In this document: one piece after another, positions 47,289 through 56,382 of the stretch | Layout of the letters: every line of letters begins with the position of its first letter | Position numbering within the stretch: position 1 is the first letter of the stretch | Source: Homalodisca vitripennis | Lineage: Eukaryota > Arthropoda > Insecta > Hemiptera > Cicadellidae | DNA: 64,000 nucleotides | NCBI RefSeq assembly: GCF_021130785.1 | Contig: NC_060211.1 | Coordinates: 22,553,001 to 22,617,000 of the forward strand | Direction: 5' to 3' | Program-made: the position numbers and the translations under genes | Notes under the pieces: model-generated | The model's input: the letters and a program-made list of their open reading frames with translations, nothing else | Told to the model about the DNA's origin: nothing | Database searches by the model: none

Positions 47289-47969
47289 ATGGAGAAATTT
47301 TTTAAAGCAAAAAGATCAGATAAAACTTCAAACGTTTGAAGAAAATAAGAAAGATCAACCAATCAGATTGTTAATTGTTGGTTCAAGTGGATGTGGAAAA
47401 ACAACTTTATTATTGAATTTTATCTACAATAGGTTGATTCCTTATTCCAATTTGTATGTTTTTAGTAAATCTTTAGAACAAGACGCCTATAAAAAATTAC
47501 AAGAAAGATTTTGAAAATATTGAGAAAAACTTAAACAAAAAAATATCACATTTTTATAATGCTTCTGAGGACATAGTTCCGTTAAGCGAATGTAAACCCA
47601 ATTCGTTAATCGTTTTTTGATGATTGTATTTTGGAAAATCAAGACGTTATCAAGGAATATTTCGTAATGTCCCGTCACAAAAACATATCTTGTATCTATC
47701 TTTCCCAATGCTTTTCAAAGGTTGATGAACAAGTTATAAGAAATAATTTGAATATGTTGTGTGTTTTTAAGCAAGATGATCACTATTCGAGAAAGATTTA
47801 TAACAATTATGTGGGATCTGATATGAGTTTTAACCACTTTATTGAGTTATGTGATAAAATTTGGAAGGAAGACTACGGATTTTTAACTATTAATCTAACT
47901 TTGAAGCCTAAAAATGGTAAATATCTGAATAAATTTTCTAATATAAATGCTGCTCAGTGGTCTCGATAA
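47289..47969 (+). pseudogene. FtsK/HerA-type genome-packaging ATPase, frameshifted
   Basis: The start is ATG 47,289 in TCTATTTAAATGG. After ~5 codons the frame shifts, then LLIVGSSGCGKTTLLLNFIY gives the Walker A motif (GSSGCGKTT, ~47,380-47,406). The frame changes again at ~47,512 and ~47,615. Between them lies the Walker B segment (LIVF followed by DD, ~47,605-47,620). The last frame (47,631-47,969) has SRHKNISCIYLSQCFSKV (sensor motif with Gln), RNNLNMLCVFKQ and the typical KEDYGFLTINL ending. The length of about 225 codons matches A32-like packaging ATPases of Polintons. It would pump the genome into capsids. At least three frameshifts occur. Confidence 0.85.
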
Positions 47970-48039
47970 AATATTTGTTACAATTATTTTTATATTATCT
48001 TTAATTTTTATTTACATTATGAAAATAACAGAAAAACGG

Positions 48040-48290
48040 TAAATCTGTTCACGTTCCACGTTCACGTTCCACGTTCACGTTCCACGTTCACGTTCATGTT
48101 TCACGTTCATGTTTTACGTTCGTGTTTACGTTTCACGTTCATGTTTTACGTTCGTGTTTACGTTTTCACGTTCATGTTTTACGTTCGTGTTTCACGTTCC
48201 ACGTTCACGTTTTAACGTTCCACGTTCACGTTCCACGTTCACGTTTTACGTTCCACGTTCACGTTTTTACGTTCCACGTTTCAAAATTTT
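48040..48290. repeat. ACGTTC/ACGTTCC minisatellite inside the element
   Basis: It is made of alternating 6- and 7-bp units (CACGTTC, CACGTTCC, with CATGTTT and CGTGTTT variants) over ~250 bp between the ATPase and the DUF8207/PLA2 gene. Variants group into blocks, suggesting slippage followed by larger duplications. The 65-codon open frame here (Ser-Arg-Ser-Arg-Phe pattern) is a repeat artefact. Confidence 0.9.
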
Positions 48291-48299
48291 TCTAATTAA

Positions 48300-49607
48300 A
48301 TGGTGAACGTAACTTCTGAAGAAGCGAAAAAACTTGATCAAATCGAAAAGAAATTAATCAAAGAATTTAAAGAACAGATTCGAATGGATGAAGAAGAACA
48401 AGAACTTATTCAAAAAATTAATCAACCTGTAACTTCTGCAATAAAAAATGTTGAGGGCAAAATTGAAAATGTTTTAAGCGATAATCAAAATTTAATGAAT
48501 TTGGTTCCAGTTGTACGACAATTTGCTGATATTTCGATACCAGAATCTGAGTTTGAATTGCCAAAATTACCATCTTCAACACCATTTAGACCTCGAATCA
48601 TTGAAGACTCTACCATAGTTGAACCAATAAGTCCTGGAACAACGGATATAATAATTGGTGAAAATTGGTAAAAAATTTCTTCCTAGAGCAAAGGATGATA
48701 AATTTGGTTTGTATTGGGACAGAAAAAAGAAAAGTTTTATGATTGGAAATTTGCCCGTTAATTTTGAGCATAATGATATCATTATTAATGAAAAACATAT
48801 GAAGGAACTCAAGGTTTATGGAGATTATTAACAGGCACTGATGTTCCAAAAGACGGTTTATATTCTGAAGAAGACTTGAAAAAGTATACTGAAATTTTAT
48901 GGAAATCTGATTCAATTTACAAAAATAATGATCCATCAACTAAGAAACCAAAGTCAAGTAAAGGTAAAAAATATCTCAATTTGATTAAACCAATTTGGGA
49001 AAAACGAATCGAAGGATCAGGTGTAAGAAAATACAATGATAATAAGATTGAGTACAGATATATCGACGATTTGACAAAACTCGATGGAATTATTAATTAT
49101 ATTTATGCTCAAGAAAAGGCTGGAAACAACAATTTTTTGAACGAAAAGAAAGCGATTAAAGATTTTATTTCGAACAAACTTGATGAAATGATTGAAAAAC
49201 CTGATGGAATTAAATATTTAAAACGAGTTTTGCCGGCAATAAGTTCATCTATGATTGAGGGTAGTGGACTTTTGAATGATTTTATCAACAATTTACCTTT
49301 TGAATTACACGTACCAACTTATCAGTATCTGGGGCCTGGCACAAAACTCGAAAAAAGACTAAAAAGAGGAGATACTGGTATAAATAAATTAGATCAAGCT
49401 GCTATGGAACACGATATTTTTTATGCAAAACATAGAGACACAAATTCCAGACATATAGCAGATAAAGTTTTGCAAGATAAAGCAATGGATAGATTTTTAT
49501 CAAAAGATGCTAGTTTAGGTGAAAGATTTGTTGCGCTTCCAACAGCTGGAGCAATGTTTTTGAAGAGAAAACTAGGAATGGGAATCGAAGAGAACTTGAA
49601 ATTTTAA
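48300..49607 (+). pseudogene. DUF8207 plus parvovirus-type phospholipase A2 capsid-associated protein, frameshifted
   Basis: Frame 1 (48,300-48,671) starts MVNVTSEEAKKLDQIEKKLI and is a coiled-coil N-terminus ending in a Pro-rich linker. The next ~160 bp in a second frame give FGLYWDRKKKSFMIGNLPVN, a DUF8207 start, with a stop at ~48,832. The third frame (from about 48,840 to 49,607) completes DUF8207 (YTEILWKSDSIYKNNDPS, IWEKRIEGSGV). It ends in a PLA2 domain with Ca2+ loop YLGPGTKL (49,326-49,349), catalytic AAMEHDIFY (His at 49,410, Asp at 49,413) and a downstream basic helix. Parvovirus VP1 uses the same domain in endosomal escape, and Polintons of insects often encode it. The PLA2 module itself is intact. 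Confidence 0.8.
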
Positions 49608-49615
49608 CTATATAA

Positions 49616-50054
49616 ATGGAGGTGAACGTAAACTTCAGCAAAAATCAGAAAGAAAAAATAAAATCCGCTTTTAAGAAGAAAATACCCGTTAGTATTCAAT
49701 TTAAAATAGATCAACTAAAAAATGGCGAAGATAAGATATTTTTAACAAATAGACAATACAATAAACTCGAAAAAACATAAGAAAAACAATAAAGGAACCA
49801 GAATAGAATTTTCTTATAATCAGTTGAAAGAACTCAAAAATGGTGGACTTTTGAAAGATTTATTAGATTTTGGAGAAAATATTCCAGTTGTTAAAAATGT
49901 TGTTCCTTATGTTCGTAAAGCTGCTCCAATCGTTAAAAAGGATGTGATTCATATTGTTCGAAACATTTTAAATTGGTTAGATAAAGAGTTGGAAGATGTT
50001 ACAGGATCTGGATTAGATGAAAAAACTTTGAATTACGTGAAATCAAAACATTGA
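49616..50054 (+). pseudogene. Small basic Polinton protein, one frameshift
   Basis: The start is ATG 49,616 (TATATAAATGGAGG). The frame reads MEVNVNFSKNQKEKIKSAF and FKIDQLKNGEDKIFLTNRQY, and ends at a stop at 49,780. The next frame supplies RIEFSYNQLKELKNGGLLKD, a VVPYVRKAAPIVKK helix, and the end GSGLDEKTLNYVKSKH at 50,054. Repeated F/I-x-x-(D/N)QLK(N)G units separated by basic residues are typical of a recurring Polinton core/structural-type protein. This is a family impression, not a proven function. It overlaps the protease frame by 4 bp and could once have been fused to it. Confidence 0.5.
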
Positions 50055-50489
50055 AAAAAAAATTTAAACCTTTAACATTCGGGGAATTGGAAGAAATCTG
50101 CAAAAATATTAAACATTTTAGAGGAATCTTCATGAGAGATACATTACCTGAAAAAGTTAAGAAATTTGAATGTGGAATTGTGAATTTAGACTCGATTATG
50201 GGAAGTGGAACGCATTGGATTTGTTATTATAAAAATGATAAGAATGCATGTTATTTTGATTCGTATGGAAGAATTGAGGACAAACCACCTATAGAATTGA
50301 TTAAATATTTGAAAAAAATCAAGCGTCTACTACAATGATTCTCAGATTCAAGACTATAAAGATCCCCCAAATTTGTGGTCATTTATGTGTTTTTTGTTTT
50401 GAATGAACTGAGTACTGGTAAAGATTTTAAAGAAGTTGTTAACAAATTATTACTTAATAAATATGGATTCACAAAATATTTTTGACGTA
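50051..50489 (+). pseudogene. Adenovirus-type maturation cysteine protease, frameshifted
   Basis: The first frame (to 50,338) contains LTFGELEEICKNIKHFRGIF, ECGIVNLD, the catalytic His in GSGTHWICYYKN (~50,206-50,235) and YFDSYGR with the acidic residue. Codons for the CGHLC motif with the catalytic Cys follow at 50,374-50,388 in another frame. A third frame completes the C-terminus (NELSTGKDFKEVVNKLL) to a stop at 50,489. No in-frame ATG opens the first frame: it begins at TTG in an A-run overlapping the upstream gene's stop. The usual role is processing of capsid proteins. Confidence 0.8.
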
Positions 50490-50768
50490 TTTGGAACACA
50501 AATTATTCAAAATGTAGATAATAGTTTGAATTTTGATAGTTTGAGAAATGAGTTTGATAACAAGTTAGAAAATTTATTACAAAACCTTCCAGATTCAGAT
50601 ATGTTTGCTGTCGAGATTGAAGATTTTAAAGCAGAATATGATAACAAACTTGCAAATTTCATGAGTTCAAATGAAGTTGCTGATAAAATAAAAACATTGG
50701 AAAAAGAAGTTGATGATGGTGTAAAAAAATTATTTACCAATTTTAATGTCTCATATCGAAAAAGCTGA
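50463..50768 (+). CDS. Coiled-coil protein of unknown function
   Basis: This is an intact frame of 101 codons from ATG 50,463 (MDSQNIFDVFGTQIIQNVDN). It is acidic and almost wholly predicted helical, with two heptad-like stretches (FDSLRNEFDNKLENLLQNL and VADKIKTLEKEVDDGVKKLF). It overlaps the protease end by 27 bp and the next gene by 23 bp, and lacks the TAAATG signal (context TAATAAATATGG). It may be the N-terminal part of the following fibre-like gene, split by a frameshift, since that gene starts within its last codons. Confidence 0.5.
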   Translation: MDSQNIFDVFGTQIIQNVDNSLNFDSLRNEFDNKLENLLQNLPDSDMFAVEIEDFKAEYDNKLANFMSSNEVADKIKTLEKEVDDGVKKLFTNFNVSYRKS

Positions 50769-51503
50769 TAAAATTACTGAAGCGATCAAAGTTGAAAAGA
50801 ATTATGTTAGTTTAGCTAATAAAAAAAGAATTGTCGGTGTTCGACCTGGTATTGACAAACATGATGTTGTTGTTAAAGAACAAATTTTAAAAACCTCTAA
50901 AATTATCAGAAAACATCGATATTGTTGATTTACATGATCCGAATGTTAAAAATGCCTTAGATTTTAAAGGAAAAAGAATTAGCGGTGTTAGTAAAGGAAT
51001 TAATCCATTTGATGTTGTTTGTAATGATTCAATTAGAAGATCCTATTAAAATGTTTAATGAACTAAAACAAAATTATGAGAATCATAAACAGCATGTTAA
51101 AGATTTTACAACAGAAGTCTATGAAAAACTTGATGAAAGAAGTAAAAGATCAGTAGATGATGTTGGTGAATTACTTGATAAAGTAAATAAACTAGAAGAA
51201 AACTTTAATACATATAAAAATGATGTTGATGTATTACTTGGTGAAGTAATTAACAAAATTCTGGAAGATTTTGATACACATTTCAATGAGAAAGTAAACT
51301 TTTTTAAAGATTTTGGTACACGTTTCAATGAGAAAGCAACACATAATAATGAATTACTTAAAAGAATAGATGATCGATACTCTTTATATCTCGATAAAGT
51401 AAATAAACTAGAAGAAAACTTTAATAAATTTAAAGAAGATGTTAATAAAACTTTTGAAAATATTGATAACAGATTTAATGGATTAGGCGGCTATGATGAC
51501 TAA
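50746..51503 (+). pseudogene. Fibre-like coiled-coil protein, frameshifted
   Basis: Three frames follow one another. 50,746-50,928 carries KKRIVGVRPGIDKHDVV. A middle part (to ~51,045) carries a second KRISGVSKGINPFDVV. 51,045-51,503 is a long coiled coil with the duplicated segment LDKVNKLEENFN (twice, ~51,176 and ~51,392) and FNEKVNFFKDF/FNEKATHNN. The repeated KRI-x-GV-x-x-GI-x-x-x-DVV unit resembles the short beta-repeats of viral and phage tail/capsid fibres placed before long trimeric coiled coils. I infer a virion fibre-like role; it is not demonstrated. There are at least two frameshifts. Confidence 0.5.
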
Positions 51504-51517
51504 TTTTCCTTATATAA

Positions 51518-51661
51518 ATGACGCTCATATATTGTGTGAGATGTAAAGAAAAAACTGCAACAAATGATATAAAATACTATGCAAACATCAATGGAGTTAA
51601 GAGAATTTCTGGAAAATGTGCTGAATGTAACGCTAAAAAGAGCCAATTTATAAAAACTTGA
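51518..51661 (+). CDS. Small zinc-ribbon protein (DUF5679-like)
   Basis: An intact 47-codon gene begins at ATG 51,518 in TTATATAAATGAC. It reads IYCVRCKEKTATND, then GKCAECNAKKSQFIKT, i.e. two CxxC pairs about 29 residues apart in the DUF5679 pattern (CVKC...G-x-C-x-x-C...F(I/V)). Similar tiny proteins are frequent in Polintons. The same module is fused, broken, to the integrase at 43,499. The function is unknown; it may help nucleic-acid or protein binding. Confidence 0.7.
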   Translation: MTLIYCVRCKEKTATNDIKYYANINGVKRISGKCAECNAKKSQFIKT

Positions 51662-51688
51662 TTTGAAATTTTTTCCTAATAAATAGAG

Positions 51689-52088
51689 ATGGCGGGACAT
51701 TACAGTGCTTTCGATCTTTTTATCATGCAACACGAAAGAGATTTGAAAAAAGAACATTGGGATGACATTTTCTCAAAAATATGAATTATCCGAAGATATG
51801 ATGAGACTATACGTAAACAAATTGAATTGGTATAAACATTGCTAAATATCAAACTTTATCATCAGAGTTCATTCAAGAAAATATACATTATCAATTAAAA
51901 GATCATATGTCTGTTCTTTGTCTCTATCAACACTTGAGTATAAAGTTTTTTGGATGAAAATAAAGATACAGTTGATTGGAACAATATTATAGATAGCGGT
52001 TACTATCCTGTGCAAATTTTATTGAAATATGTGACCGAGATCGCAAAATTTAAGGAAGAGAATCCCGAATATGACGAAGTAGATCATT
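51689..52088 (+). pseudogene. LSE-x-F/M repeat protein, frameshifted
   Basis: It starts MAGHYSAFDLFIMQHERDL at 51,689. Pieces in three frames follow: YELSEDMMRLYVNKLNWY, then YQTLSSEFIQENIHYQL and YQHLSIKF, and finally NIIDSGYYPVQILLKYVTE with a stop at 52,088. The alternating YQ-x-LS-x-x-F(I/M) and (N/D)W pattern with ~20-25-residue spacing is a repeat seen in large DNA viruses and Polintons. The function is unknown. About three single-base shifts break it. Confidence 0.5.
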
Positions 52089-52211
52089 AAAAATGACTCT
52101 AATCTTTTTAATTATTTTACTAAAATGTATATCTTTTCTTATAAAAACGTACATTAGATCGATGAAAAAATGATACATGATGTTTAAAATTTCTAAATTT
52201 TCTCTTATTAA

Positions 52212-53407
52212 ATGGCGGACTACAGAAAATATGCTAGTGATATTGAAAGGGCGGAGTTTAAAAATTTCTATCCAATTAGTAAACAACATTTGAATGAACC
52301 GAATAAAAGAACTGAGTTTAATATTGATTTTGGAGATAACTTTTGCTCGTCTAACTTCCAGTTTTATATTTCTGGAACTTTAACAAAACAAGATGGTCAA
52401 GCATATCTTGGAACTGATAATGTTAGATTAATCGATAATTTTATACCGTTTTTATTTTCTAAGATTGAAGTAAGAAAACACAATAAATTGATAGAAGAAG
52501 TCGAAAACTGTGGCCAATTAAGCACAATTAAAGGAACTATTTCGTATTCAAAAAGTGATGTTATTTCTCAAACTTCTAATGGCTTTGAATCAGATTTTAA
52601 TTTTGGTGTTTTTGAAGCAGCTGGAAATTTATCTCATTTTGGATTAGGATTTTTTGAAAATGTTACTATTCCGATCTATAAAGGAGGATTTTATCTAAGT
52701 TTTATAAGAGCAGAAGACGATGATGTGATTCTGAAGACTGCAACTGGAAATGTTATGCCTGTTGATGGAAAAATAACAATTACAGATTTTTTTATTAGAG
52801 TTCCAATGATTGATTATAAAACCACGAGTAAAATTAGATTGATTGATGAAATTACAAAAAGTCAAAACATTATGTTTAATTTTCTAGATTGGCAATGTAT
52901 TGAACAAAAAGGTATTTCCGGAACAACTTATTCGTTCGATATTACAAACATTTATAGAAATATCTTCAATCCCAAGTTCGTTATTATAGGTTTTTCAAAC
53001 AGATAGACAGAATAATCAAGAAAAAAAATCCTTCAAAGTTTGATAGTTTGGATGTAAAAAATATCAGAGTAAAATTGAACGGTTCTTATTATCCAGATGA
53101 ATTACAAAATTTAAACATTTCCGGAGGTCTTTTCAGAATCATGTATCAGATGTATCAAGATTTTAAGAAAGTTTACTGTAATAATAAGGAAATGTATTAC
53201 AATCCTAAAGAATTTTTAGCGAATAGACCTATTTATGTCATTGATACAACAAAGAGTTTGACAAATATTTCTGGTTCAAAGAACGATATAATTATCAATA
53301 TGGATTTTCAAAAAGCTGTTACAAACGCGATTTGTTATGTTGTTGTTGTCTCTGAGAAATTTTTAGCCTATGATGTGATTAAGAACGATATTAGAGAAAT
53401 TCAGTAG
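52212..53407 (+). pseudogene. Major capsid protein (double jelly roll), one frameshift
   Basis: The start is ATG 52,212 in TCTTATTAAATGG. Frame 1 (264 codons) covers most of the protein: FNIDFGDNFCSSNFQFYISG, FIPFLFSKIEVRKHNKLIEE, NCGQLSTIKG, GFFENVTIPIYKGGFYLSF, TITDFFIRVPMIDYK and NPKFVIIGFSNR. A single-base change near 53,010 shifts the frame. Frame 2 then continues to 53,407 with VKNIRVKLNGSYYPDE, YQMYQDFKK and KAVTNAICYVVVVSEKFLAY. The total of about 398 codons and the motif order (IEVR-x-x-x-x-I(D/E)E, VRLNN-like VKLNG-x-YYP) are those of Polinton capsid proteins. Apart from this one indel the gene is undamaged. Confidence 0.85.
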
Positions 53408-53417
53408 TTAATGATGT

Positions 53418-53645
53418 TCATATTATTCTCTTTTCATTTCCTTCTAAAACTTCAAAAATATACTCTTTCGTTGATGAAAAATCTCGATTTCTTCCGGAAT
53501 AATCTTTGTAATCATAGACAAAATATCCTAAATAGTTGTACAATAGAATGAAATTATTTATATTTATCTCTGTTGTAGAAATGTAAACACAAACATTTGC
53601 GCTGAAAAATTTATATCTCGGCAGAGTTAGTTCCATAATCTCCAT
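53418..53645 (-). CDS. Small hypothetical Polinton protein
   Basis: An intact 75-codon frame begins at ATG 53,645 in TTTAAATGGAG, divergent from the gene at 53,670. The sequence starts MEIMELTLPRYKFFSANVCV and ends DFSSTKEYIFEVLEGNEKRI, with several aromatic residues and no membrane segment or metal-binding pattern. I do not recognise a family. The shared start signal supports it being real. Confidence 0.5.
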   Translation of the reverse strand: MEIMELTLPRYKFFSANVCVYISTTEININNFILLYNYLGYFVYDYKDYSGRNRDFSSTKEYIFEVLEGNEKRII

Positions 53646-53669
53646 TTAAACAAAAATCTTTCTGTTTAA

Positions 53670-54180
53670 ATGGAAGAGTATAATGCCAACTGTTACAAGT
53701 GTTCTAATAGAGGAGAAATTATCGATAAAAGGTATTTAGTTTGTAGAGGTTGTAATTTAATTTTTGTGCGAAAGACCTAAACCTAGGAAATTTCGAAATA
53801 AACTAACACATTTGAATAATCTGCTTATAAAATTACAATACGGAGACAAGAAGCAAACAAAATTTGTTACAGAATTTAGAAAACAGAATAAAAATTTTTA
53901 CTTATCTCTTGGAACCATTGACAAAATTATTTTCCTTTTCAAAGAATACATTAGGTTTGTAGGTATCGATACACACGTTTATTATGAAAAGATATTACCT
54001 GTATTTTTTCATTATCTGGATGTTGAATTTGTCTACGATTTTAAGCCTGAAATCTTTGATGATTTTTTAGTACATTTGGAGAAATTAAACGAAGAACCTC
54101 GTGAAAAGAATGCGGTTTTACTCACATTCTCCCCGACTTCTCGAGTGATTGTTAGCAAATTTCATTTTTTCCGTCTTTGA
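53670..54180 (+). pseudogene. Possible VLTF3-like late transcription factor, one frameshift
   Basis: The start is ATG 53,670 in TCTGTTTAAATGG. Frame 1 (36 codons) holds a zinc ribbon: CYKCSNRGEIID and VCRGCNLIF. A single-base shift at about 53,765 leads to the 138-codon frame CERPKPRKFRNKLTHLNNLL, IKLQYGDK, DTHVYYEKILPVFF, YDFKPEIFDDFLVHLEKL. The order zinc ribbon, NHL-x-x-L-x-x-LQ-like segment, YYE and a (P)E-x-F-x-x-F helix resembles poxvirus/NCLDV VLTF3 late transcription factors. I regard this as plausible but unproven, because similarity is at pattern level only. It ends 16 bp before the right TIR gene. Confidence 0.4.
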
Positions 54181-54195
54181 ATTTTTTCTATTTAA

Positions 54196-54505
54196 ATGGA
54201 GTTCTTGAAAGAGTTAAATGATATTGGAGAATGTAAGTTTAAAGAGTATAAGAAGTTAAATGAATTGGAAGAAAGGAAGAAACATAGAATCTTGAATTTG
54301 GAGAAAATGAAAGATAAAATTCGGGTTTACAATAATTGCCGAGTTGGAAGATTGTAAAGTACACTTGCCGAACAGATTTTTTGACTGTTTTGGATGAGGA
54401 AAAAGATTAAAGAATTAAACAAAAATGAAAAATTACACTTGATTGTTACTGGAAAGAAGACTATTAAAGATAAAGAAATTTATAACAATTAACTTTGTAG
54501 AATAA
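54196..54505 (+). pseudogene. Polinton TIR gene 1, right copy, frameshifted
   Basis: It begins exactly like the intact left copy (TTTTTTCTATTTAAATGGAG, MEFLKELND). It carries single-base insertions relative to that copy at about 54,318 (A-run), 54,378 (T-run), 54,400 (G-run) and 54,480 (T-run), so the frame is lost after ~40 codons. All four are in homopolymers. Confidence 0.8.
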
Positions 54506-54540
54506 AGTCTTAACTCTAAAACTTGCAGTCCCTCCCCACG

Positions 54541-55078
54541 TCATAGTACTGTTTTTGATAACCATAGTTGGTGTCTTTCTTCATAGGAATCACATGGAAT
54601 ATTATCTACAGTAATACGTTTTGTTTCACACAAAATGTGGCTATATTCTATAAGAAAAATTCTATAAATGCTCTTTAATGAATTGTGTTGATAAATCTTG
54701 ATACTCACAAAAATTCCTAAGAAATTCATCAATTAAGTCTTGATTATCTTGAAAGAACGTATAATATGGGAAAAATGTCATAAAAAAACGATGAAAACTC
54801 TCTCTGTTTGTTTATTTTTTACTTTCTTTTCAATATCTTTCGTAATTATATTAAATATGTAATCCCTTATTTTTTTTTCGTTTTTTTGTGTGTACACGTG
54901 TGCAGTTTTCGTTCTTTCTGCAAAAGACTCTACAAGTTCTTTGAATTCTGTATCATTTAAGGAAAGTATCAACTGTTCTTTAAAATGTTTTGGTAATTCG
55001 TTGAACTCGTTAAAATTGTCTTTCTTTGTAAGTTTTTTGAAATGCTAGAAAACTGAAGAGAGCTTGGTGAGTTCATGT
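54541..55078 (-). pseudogene. Polinton TIR gene 2, right copy, frameshifted
   Basis: It mirrors 38,000-38,530. Readable pieces on the minus strand are SLNDTEFKELVESFAERTKT plus a 64-codon frame at 54,778-54,972, and a 63-codon frame ending at 54,541 with DSYEERHQLWLSK. The right copy is open where the left is broken (around 38,155 / 54,930), so the two copies decayed differently. The product is unknown. Confidence 0.55.
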
Positions 55079-56316
55079 TGTTTATTTAGTAGAAAAGTTT
55101 TTTATTAAAGTACAGTATGTTTTTAGTAAAAATGTTTTAAATTGATTAAATTTTATTAAGATTTTTCCTTTATTCGTAGCAGATTTGACAACATTTTACA
55201 AAGCACAGCTTAAGAAAGTAAGAAGCTCAGATTTGGTTAATTTTTCATTCCACAGAGTAGATAGTAATGTACCGATCGCTTTTGGAGACGAACGACTGTA
55301 GATTCGGTTAATTTTTCATTGAGATTTGCTGTGTTATTTCTCAGCTTCCTTTATGGTACATTGAACAGTATTTTACATTGCTTTTCGGTCGGCTCCGAAA
55401 GTGCGCCAGGAACCCCATATTACTATCTACTTATATATATATATATATATGGTATATATGGTATATATATATATTGTATTTGTTATTTGATAGCATTGTA
55501 TTTTAATTATTATAATATATATTTTTCATCCGAAAAACTATATGTAAACAAAAGCTATAACACCTTTGTAACATATAATGATAACAAATGACCGAAATCC
55601 TCTTATCCTTTCAAACCTTCCATCGTCAATAACAAATTTTAAACAAAGGATTCAGGTTTTATTACAATTCTCTCTGAATTACTTGCAGTCCAGGAACCTA
55701 AGCTACTATTTGTGAATTCTAAGATAGACTAATATTATTTGTAAATTAATACTTTTGTCAAGTCAAAATTACAGCAGTTGCATTAACAAATATCAGATTA
55801 GACTAATCACAAACGTGTTTAACGAACTCGCGAAAAAAGGTTTGTGGAATTCTTTCATGTTTTTCATAATGAAAAGTATTATTATATATTTTATATGCAT
55901 TATCAACCCAACCCAATACTCAAGATGATGCATTACCGTTTATATTTGTGGCAATACGGTAATGAAATGATGATAAGATTTTTGTAAAAATACTTATTTA
56001 TTGTGTAGGTAAGCTTTATTTTTATAAAATTATTAGTTTTCCTAATATTTTATTTTCTATTATGTATTTAATTTATCTTATATTCTAAATAATAACTTTC
56101 TTATCTTTCATGTATAAAAACATAATAGTAAAAACAGGTGTTCAAAAAGACAATTAAAGGTAAAAACAGGGTTTTAAATTAACAAGTTTATCTGCACTGG
56201 GTTCTTCAATAGCCCAAGAATTGTTTGGATAGGATATACATAAGGTAGAACATATGCTTATACACTAGAACCTGTGTGCCAAATATATCGTACCGTTGCA
56301 GCAAAGATATTCGTGG

Positions 56317-56382
56317 AAAGCTAGGTCGGTGGTTAGTGCGTAGGGCTCATTACGAAAGGGTCAATTATTAAACCCTGCTGCT
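56317..56382 (+). repeat. tRNA-Met-like remnant in the right TIR
   Basis: This is the plus-strand copy of the tRNA-like text in the left TIR: AAGCTAGGTCGGTGGTTAGT, GGGCTCAT and GGGTCAATTATTAAACCC. It lacks a visible acceptor stem. Confidence 0.4.

Noticed and set aside
48109..48306. 65-codon Ser/Arg/Phe-rich frame
   Set aside because: It is translation of the ACGTTC minisatellite; the true gene starts at 48,300 in another context.
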